From the NCBI GenBank assembly GCA_020430865.1, contig JAGQIY010000982.1, forward strand, positions 1 through 10,413: a stretch of 10,413 nt of DNA, read 5' to 3'. This document shows, one piece after another, positions 6,790 to 10,413 of this stretch (position 1 is its first letter; each line of letters starts with the position of its first letter). The stretch comes from Myxococcales bacterium (lineage in GTDB: Bacteria > Myxococcota > Polyangia > Polyangiales > Polyangiaceae). The translations under genes and the position numbers were made by a program. The notes beneath the pieces are model-generated. The model saw nothing but the letters and a program-made list of their open reading frames with translations, was not told the origin of the DNA and ran no database searches.

Positions 6790-7863
6790 TCAGGCGGCGC
6801 TTTCCATGAGAGAAGCTTCGACAACCTCACAAACGGCATGCCAGCCGAGAATATGAAGCTCTTGAATGCGCGGAGTTGCCGTCGCCGGTGCGCAGAAGCA
6901 GACGTCGCACACGTCCGGCAGCCGACAGCTGCGCTCGCCAGTGAATCCCACACTCACCGCCCCCTTGCTGCGCGCTGCTTCCATCGCCCGCAGGACGTTC
7001 GTGGAGTTGCCGCTCGTGGAGATCCCAACGACCACGTCTCCGGGGGCGGCGAGAGCGCGCACCTGCCGCGCGAACACGTCGTCGAAGGACCAGTCGTTGC
7101 CGATACACGTCAGTACCGACGAGTCCGCACTCAGAGCGATTGCAGGCCAGGGTTCGCTCTCTTTCAAGAACCGACCGATCAGCTCTCCCGCGACGTGCTG
7201 CGCGTCAGCGGCGCTCCCGCCGTTTCCGCACAGCAGGATCTTGTGGCCGCCGCGCAGCGCTCGGATGAACACCTGCGCGACCTGACGAAGTCCGGGGATC
7301 GCCTCCGCGACGAAACGCCGGTGCGCCTCGACGCTCTGCTCCGCGATCTCCAGCATTCGTCGCTCGAGCCCAGGCGCGCGCTGAGCATCGTGGACGAGGT
7401 CGAGCACCAGACCCACCGCTTCGGACACCGCTCCGCTCCCACCGCTCGACTTCAGCACGCGCTTGGCTCGGCGCCTGGCCTCCTGGGAGGCGTCGCTGGG
7501 CGCGAGCCCGAGGCCCACGCACTCCAGTGCGGGCGCGTCGCGGTCGGCGTCACCGACGTAGCAGATGCTCTCGACGCCCAGCCCGAGCTCGTCGGCGAGC
7601 GCGTGGACCGCGCCATGCTTGTCTTTTGCCCCGCGGAAGATCCGATCCGGAGCGATGCGCTGGGCGACCACGTCGACCATCTCGCCTCTCTCGCCGGTCA
7701 CCAGCGCGATCTGCAGACCGGCGCGGCGCGCCTGAGTGATGGCGTCCAGATCGCGGAAACTCAGACCCTTGCTCTCACCCCCACCATGACTCAGCGACAC
7801 ACGACCGTCGGTGAGCACGCCGTCGATGTCCAGAGCCAGCACGCGAATCGGCATCACCAACAT
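6790..7863 (-). CDS. Fusion of KdsC-like HAD phosphatase and GmhA-like phosphosugar isomerase
   Basis: 357 residues in two enzyme domains. The N-terminal part (about 5-155) is a C0-type HAD phosphatase of the KdsC/Kdn-9-P family: LALDIDGVLTDG (Asp12, Asp14), VTGER (Thr56), AKDKHGAV (Lys82) and YVGDADRD (Asp105, Asp109). The second Asp of the usual GDD is Ala106 and the usual RDG is RDL, so the substrate may differ. The C-terminal part (about 170-350) is a SIS-fold phosphoheptose isomerase: LLCGNGGSAADAQH, ISTSGNS, and the zinc/catalytic set His223, Glu227, Gln334 (RIQELH) and His342, spaced as in E. coli GmhA; the Asp just before RIQ in that enzyme is Pro here. I chose the ATG at 7863 because GGAGG lies 6 nt upstream. 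It overlaps the dehydrogenase stop by 10 nt. A downstream ATG at 7854 forms TGATG but is too far from the GGAGG. The domain order is clear; the physiological substrates are not. Confidence 0.88.
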   Translation of the reverse strand: MLVMPIRVLALDIDGVLTDGRVSLSHGGGESKGLSFRDLDAITQARRAGLQIALVTGERGEMVDVVAQRIAPDRIFRGAKDKHGAVHALADELGLGVESICYVGDADRDAPALECVGLGLAPSDASQEARRRAKRVLKSSGGSGAVSEAVGLVLDLVHDAQRAPGLERRMLEIAEQSVEAHRRFVAEAIPGLRQVAQVFIRALRGGHKILLCGNGGSAADAQHVAGELIGRFLKESEPWPAIALSADSSVLTCIGNDWSFDDVFARQVRALAAPGDVVVGISTSGNSTNVLRAMEAARSKGAVSVGFTGERSCRLPDVCDVCFCAPATATPRIQELHILGWHAVCEVVEASLMESAA

Positions 7864-8780
7864 GTCCGACCTCCGTCGATCACGAGGTTGGCGCCGGTCA
7901 TGTAGCTCGAGGCCGCCGAGCACAGGAACAACACGGCGGCTTCGTACTCGCCTGGCTCTGCCATGCGACCCATCGGGATCAAGTTGGTGAGACGCTCGAC
8001 GAAGTCTTCAGGCTGGCCGTTGCGCATGCCACCGGGGCTCAGGCTATTGACTCGCACGCCCCGCTCCGCCCAGTACGTTGCCAGGTACTTGGTCAGCATC
8101 ACCAGGCCGCCTTTCACCACGGAATAGGTCACGGGCTTCACGGGCTGCTCGCTCTCGGGCAAACCCGGGACGCGATAGATGCGCTGATCCGGCGCGATCA
8201 GGCCCAGGTCGGAGGCAATGTTGAGGATCACTCCTCCACCTTGCTCGGCCATGTGACTGCCGAACACCTTCGCGCACAGAAACGCGCCGGTGAGCCCCAC
8301 CTCGAGGTCGGCGTGCCAGCGCGCCAGGTCGAACTGCTCGAGGCGCGTCGAGCCAATGCTCCCATCCTCCATCTTGGGGTTGTTGGCGGCGTTGTTGATC
8401 AGGATGTCGACTCGACCGTGCCGCGAGACGACTTCGCCGAGGGCCGCCCGGAGCGAGTCCTCATTGGTCACGTCGATGGCTACGGCACCGACGCGCGCCT
8501 CGACCAGCGCCTCGAGATCGGCTTCGACCGGCGTCAACGCCTTGGCGCTCACCAGTCGGAGCGCCGCCGCTCGCGCCGGGTCGATGGCGACATCCGCCAG
8601 CACCGGCGTGCCGCCCGCTTCCCAGATCGCCCTCGCGTGCTGCTGGCCCAACAGGCCAGCTCCGCCGGTGATCACGGCTACTTTTCCTGTCAAATCGAAG
8701 CGCTGACTGAGCTCGGACGGGGCCCGTCGAGCGCTGCTCTCAGCGGCCTCGGGCGCTTCTACGCGGGATAACGCTTGCAT
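7854..8780 (-). CDS. Short-chain dehydrogenase/reductase, PtmA-like (nonulosonate/flagellin-modification type)
   Basis: 308 residues, Rossmann-fold NAD(P)-dependent oxidoreductase. Visible motifs are TGGAGLLG (38-45, cofactor loop), NNAANNP (129-135), and the catalytic Ser190, Tyr219 and Lys223 (YSVVK). The Ser-Tyr distance is 29 residues, longer than the usual 13 or so, because of an insert (RIYRVPGLPESEQPVKPVT) after IASDLGLIAPD. That insert and the C-terminal SSYMTGANLVIDGGRTCW are typical of proteins annotated as flagellin modification protein PtmA, which Campylobacter uses in making legionaminate precursors (recalled). The ATG at 8780 is supported by GGAGG 9 nt upstream and leaves an extra tail of about 28 residues before the fold. 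It overlaps the cytidylyltransferase end by 22 nt. The substrate is probably a sugar or sugar phosphate (inference). Confidence 0.87.
   Translation of the reverse strand: MQALSRVEAPEAAESSARRAPSELSQRFDLTGKVAVITGGAGLLGQQHARAIWEAGGTPVLADVAIDPARAAALRLVSAKALTPVEADLEALVEARVGAVAIDVTNEDSLRAALGEVVSRHGRVDILINNAANNPKMEDGSIGSTRLEQFDLARWHADLEVGLTGAFLCAKVFGSHMAEQGGGVILNIASDLGLIAPDQRIYRVPGLPESEQPVKPVTYSVVKGGLVMLTKYLATYWAERGVRVNSLSPGGMRNGQPEDFVERLTNLIPMGRMAEPGEYEAAVLFLCSAASSYMTGANLVIDGGRTCW
7870..7874 (-). promoter_or_regulatory. Ribosome-binding site fixing the start of the phosphatase-isomerase gene
   Basis: GGAGG lies inside the last codons of the dehydrogenase gene, 6 nt before the ATG at 7863. It selects this ATG over the one at 7854, 9 nt downstream, and over the longer frame starting at 7923. 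Confidence 0.6.
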
Positions 8781-9583
8781 GTTTTGGCACCTCCGTGAGC
8801 CACCAAAGCAGCATCCGTGCCGTCGTCAGCGAAGGTCGAGTAGAGCATCGACTCTCGAGACAGACCGTAGGCTTCGACGACCGCTCGCTCCAGCGCCGGG
8901 ATCTGATCGGGATAGTCGAGCTCCACGCCGTGTTCCTCGACGATGAATGGGAGCGACACCCGGCCGACCATCGAGCCCAGCTCCAGCACGCAGCGCGGAC
9001 GCACGATGTCGACGTAGCCGTTCTGCCAGTACACCGCCGGTAGCATCTGGCGAGGCATCGAGTGAGCCTCGGGCAATCCCTCGATCTCCAGCAGCGGACG
9101 CAGGTAGTCCCCGTCGACTCGCCACATCTTGTAGGGCGTCTGCTCCGCCAGGCCCACGGAGCGCAAGGAGTCGGCCTCGGGATGAGCGAGCATGCGACCG
9201 ATCGCTTCCTCGATCAGCGGAAGGCGTCGAACAGGCCCCGTAGGACGCAGATGCACGACGAGCTCCGGGACGTAGCCCTCCTCTTCTCTCAGCCACTCCA
9301 GTGCGTGCTTGAAGACCTGGACGTCGGTCGCGTAGTCCCCAGCGAACTCCGCAGGGCGCTCGAATGGCACCTCGGCGCCAAAGGCCCGGCTGACGTCCGC
9401 GATCTCGGCGTCGTCGGTGCTGACTATCGTGCGTGTAATCCCCGCGGAACCTAACGCATGGGCGATCGAGTACGCGATCAGCGGCTTCCCGGCCACGGGC
9501 AGCACGTTCTTGCGCGGAACCGACTTCGAGCCACCTCGCGCCGGGATCAGGGCCAACACTTCTGGCGTTCTGAGCGGGATCAT
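8759..9583 (-). CDS. CMP-sugar cytidylyltransferase (NeuA/PtmB-like, acylneuraminate type)
   Basis: 274 residues. It would activate an ulosonic sugar with CTP to give CMP-sugar and pyrophosphate, the step before glycosyl transfer. The N-terminal signature ALIPARGGSKSVPRKN (11-26) is the nucleotide-binding loop of the NeuA/KdsB superfamily, with the GSK form typical of acylneuraminate cytidylyltransferases. Further family text is STDDAEIADV, HLRPTGPVRR, DSLRSVGLAEQTPYKMWR, PRQMLPAVYWQNGYVDI and LDYPDQ. The length exceeds the usual 230 or so through a C-terminal tail. I chose the ATG at 9583, overlapping the upstream oxidoreductase stop as ATGA with GGAGG 4 nt upstream; a much longer upstream extension of the frame runs through the oxidoreductase and is an artefact. 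The PtmA-like neighbour suggests a legionaminate-type substrate, but sialate, Kdn or an 8-carbon acid cannot be excluded. Confidence 0.9.
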   Translation of the reverse strand: MIPLRTPEVLALIPARGGSKSVPRKNVLPVAGKPLIAYSIAHALGSAGITRTIVSTDDAEIADVSRAFGAEVPFERPAEFAGDYATDVQVFKHALEWLREEEGYVPELVVHLRPTGPVRRLPLIEEAIGRMLAHPEADSLRSVGLAEQTPYKMWRVDGDYLRPLLEIEGLPEAHSMPRQMLPAVYWQNGYVDIVRPRCVLELGSMVGRVSLPFIVEEHGVELDYPDQIPALERAVVEAYGLSRESMLYSTFADDGTDAALVAHGGAKTCKRYPA

Positions 9584-10413
9584 GCCGCCTCCGTTCTCAG
9601 GTTCTTCTTCTTGGGGTGAGGGGGGTGCGATGGCCGCCAAGCGGACTCGCCGTCTTGGTTCGCGAGCAGGTCCGTCACGAGCTCCGGCGTGCGGGTCTCG
9701 AGCGATCGCTTCAGCGCAATGCCGACTTCGAGGCTCCTCGTGCCCGCCTCGAGATCCACGACGGGCTGCGTGCCCAGCTGGATGCACTCGAAGAAGTGAG
9801 AGAGCTCGCTCAGGAACAGCTGATTGCGCGGGTACTCGCTGAAGTCCTGCTGCTCCTCGAGCTGGCCACCGAGGTAACAGCTGAGCTTCGCGTGCCCGAG
9901 GTCCAGCTCCAGCGTGCCGAGCTCGCCAAAGATCGAGATCGAGCGGCGCGCGGGACGACTGGTGTAGTCCTGATGTAGATGTACCGGCAGCAGGCCACCA
10001 TCGGGATGCCGATACTCGAGCAGAGACAGTGAGACGTCCTCGACGTCGACCTCCAGGGAACTCAGCTGACCGCCGATCGCGAACACCCGCTCCGGTCGAC
10101 CGAAGAGCGCGCCAAGCAGATCGATCTCGTGGATCTGTGTGCAGACCACGCCGCCGCCCTGATCCGCTCGGGAGGCATACATCCGCCGGTAGTCCTCGTA
10201 GGGATGGAAGCCCGGCAGGTACTCCCCGATGTCGGCACGCACCGACAGCACGCGCCCCACTCGTTCCGCCGCAAGCCACGACTGGAGACGCCGGAAGCCC
10301 GGGTGCTGACGGAGCTGGTAGGCGACCATCCCGACGACGCCGCGCTCCCTCGCCAAGCTCACCAGCTCCGCCACCCCCGCCTCGTCGTCGCTGATGGGCT
10401 TCTCGATGAAGAC
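9580..10413 (-). CDS. Gfo/Idh/MocA-family sugar oxidoreductase, 5' end outside the window
   Basis: The minus-strand frame is open to the right edge, so the N-terminal Rossmann domain is missing and about 277 C-terminal residues remain. The first visible text, VFIEKPISDDEAG, contains the EKP motif that closes the nucleotide-binding domain of this family. The substrate domain follows, with HPYEDYRRMYASRADQGGGV then IHEIDLLGALFG; the HxxxD-like helix after GGG is the usual catalytic region. Related proteins (PtmF type) sit beside NeuA and PtmA homologues in nonulosonate and flagellin-glycan clusters (recalled). The C-terminal tail HPPHPKKKNLRTEAA is polar and unremarkable. The stop TGA overlaps the cytidylyltransferase ATG. 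The sugar oxidised or reduced is unknown. Confidence 0.88.
   Translation of the reverse strand, partial: VFIEKPISDDEAGVAELVSLARERGVVGMVAYQLRQHPGFRRLQSWLAAERVGRVLSVRADIGEYLPGFHPYEDYRRMYASRADQGGGVVCTQIHEIDLLGALFGRPERVFAIGGQLSSLEVDVEDVSLSLLEYRHPDGGLLPVHLHQDYTSRPARRSISIFGELGTLELDLGHAKLSCYLGGQLEEQQDFSEYPRNQLFLSELSHFFECIQLGTQPVVDLEAGTRSLEVGIALKRSLETRTPELVTDLLANQDGESAWRPSHPPHPKKKNLRTEAA

Noticed and set aside
5856..6809. 317-codon plus-strand frame opposite motA
   Set aside because: MotA on the minus strand is unmistakable; the plus frame is His/Asp/Arg-rich shadow text.
6838..7905. 355-codon plus-strand frame opposite the phosphatase-isomerase
   Set aside because: Shadow frame with no domain text; the opposite strand encodes two recognisable enzyme domains.
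7864..7923. 20-residue upstream extension of the phosphatase-isomerase
   Set aside because: It overlaps the end of the dehydrogenase with non-domain, Arg/Asp-rich text; the ATG at 7863 has the ideal ribosome-binding site.
9584..10279. N-terminal extension of the cytidylyltransferase frame to 10279
   Set aside because: It runs out of frame through the Gfo/Idh gene; the true start is the ATG at 9583, immediately before the nucleotide-binding signature and with a ribosome-binding site.

Overview
This window is G+C-rich, with strong G/C bias at third codon positions. Every supportable gene lies on the minus strand, so the biological reading order runs from the right edge to the left. The protein types suggest a Gram-negative bacterium of the old 'delta' group, most likely Myxococcota (Polyangia-like). 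These are a PomA/PomB-type flagellar stator, a large protein joining an HExxH peptidase, a TolB-like propeller and a D15/BamA-type barrel, and small TM/coiled-coil envelope proteins. The lineage is inferred from protein style, not from a marker gene.

Right half (10413 to about 6790): a tightly coupled sugar-activation cassette. In transcription order it holds a Gfo/Idh/MocA oxidoreductase (5' end outside the window), a NeuA/PtmB-like CMP-sugar cytidylyltransferase, a PtmA-like short-chain dehydrogenase, and a fusion of a KdsC-like HAD phosphatase to a GmhA-like phosphosugar isomerase. The junctions overlap by 4, 22 and 10 nt, so the genes are probably translationally coupled. The combination fits supply and CMP-activation of a nonulosonic acid or related ulosonic sugar for a surface or flagellar glycan. 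No condensing enzyme (NeuB type) is visible; if present it would lie beyond the right edge.

Middle (6758 to 5236): motA and motB (TAATG overlap) start only 31 nt after the fusion gene and so could share its transcript. They resemble Vibrio PomA/PomB more than E. coli MotA/MotB, and the threonines linked to Na+ coupling are present. After motB comes a roughly 355-nt gap with no convincing gene.

Left half (4880 to 574): a 147-aa single-TM protein with a charged helical tail, a strong hairpin, a 193-aa single-TM coiled-coil protein whose ribosome-binding site sits in an inverted repeat, then the roughly 1020-residue peptidase/propeller/barrel protein. A stem-loop follows its stop codon. The first 573 bases hold a roughly 440-nt intergenic stretch with promoter/operator-like motifs and, at the left edge, the start of a probable TPR-like gene running out of the window.

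No rRNA, tRNA, CRISPR array, insertion sequence or integrase was seen.
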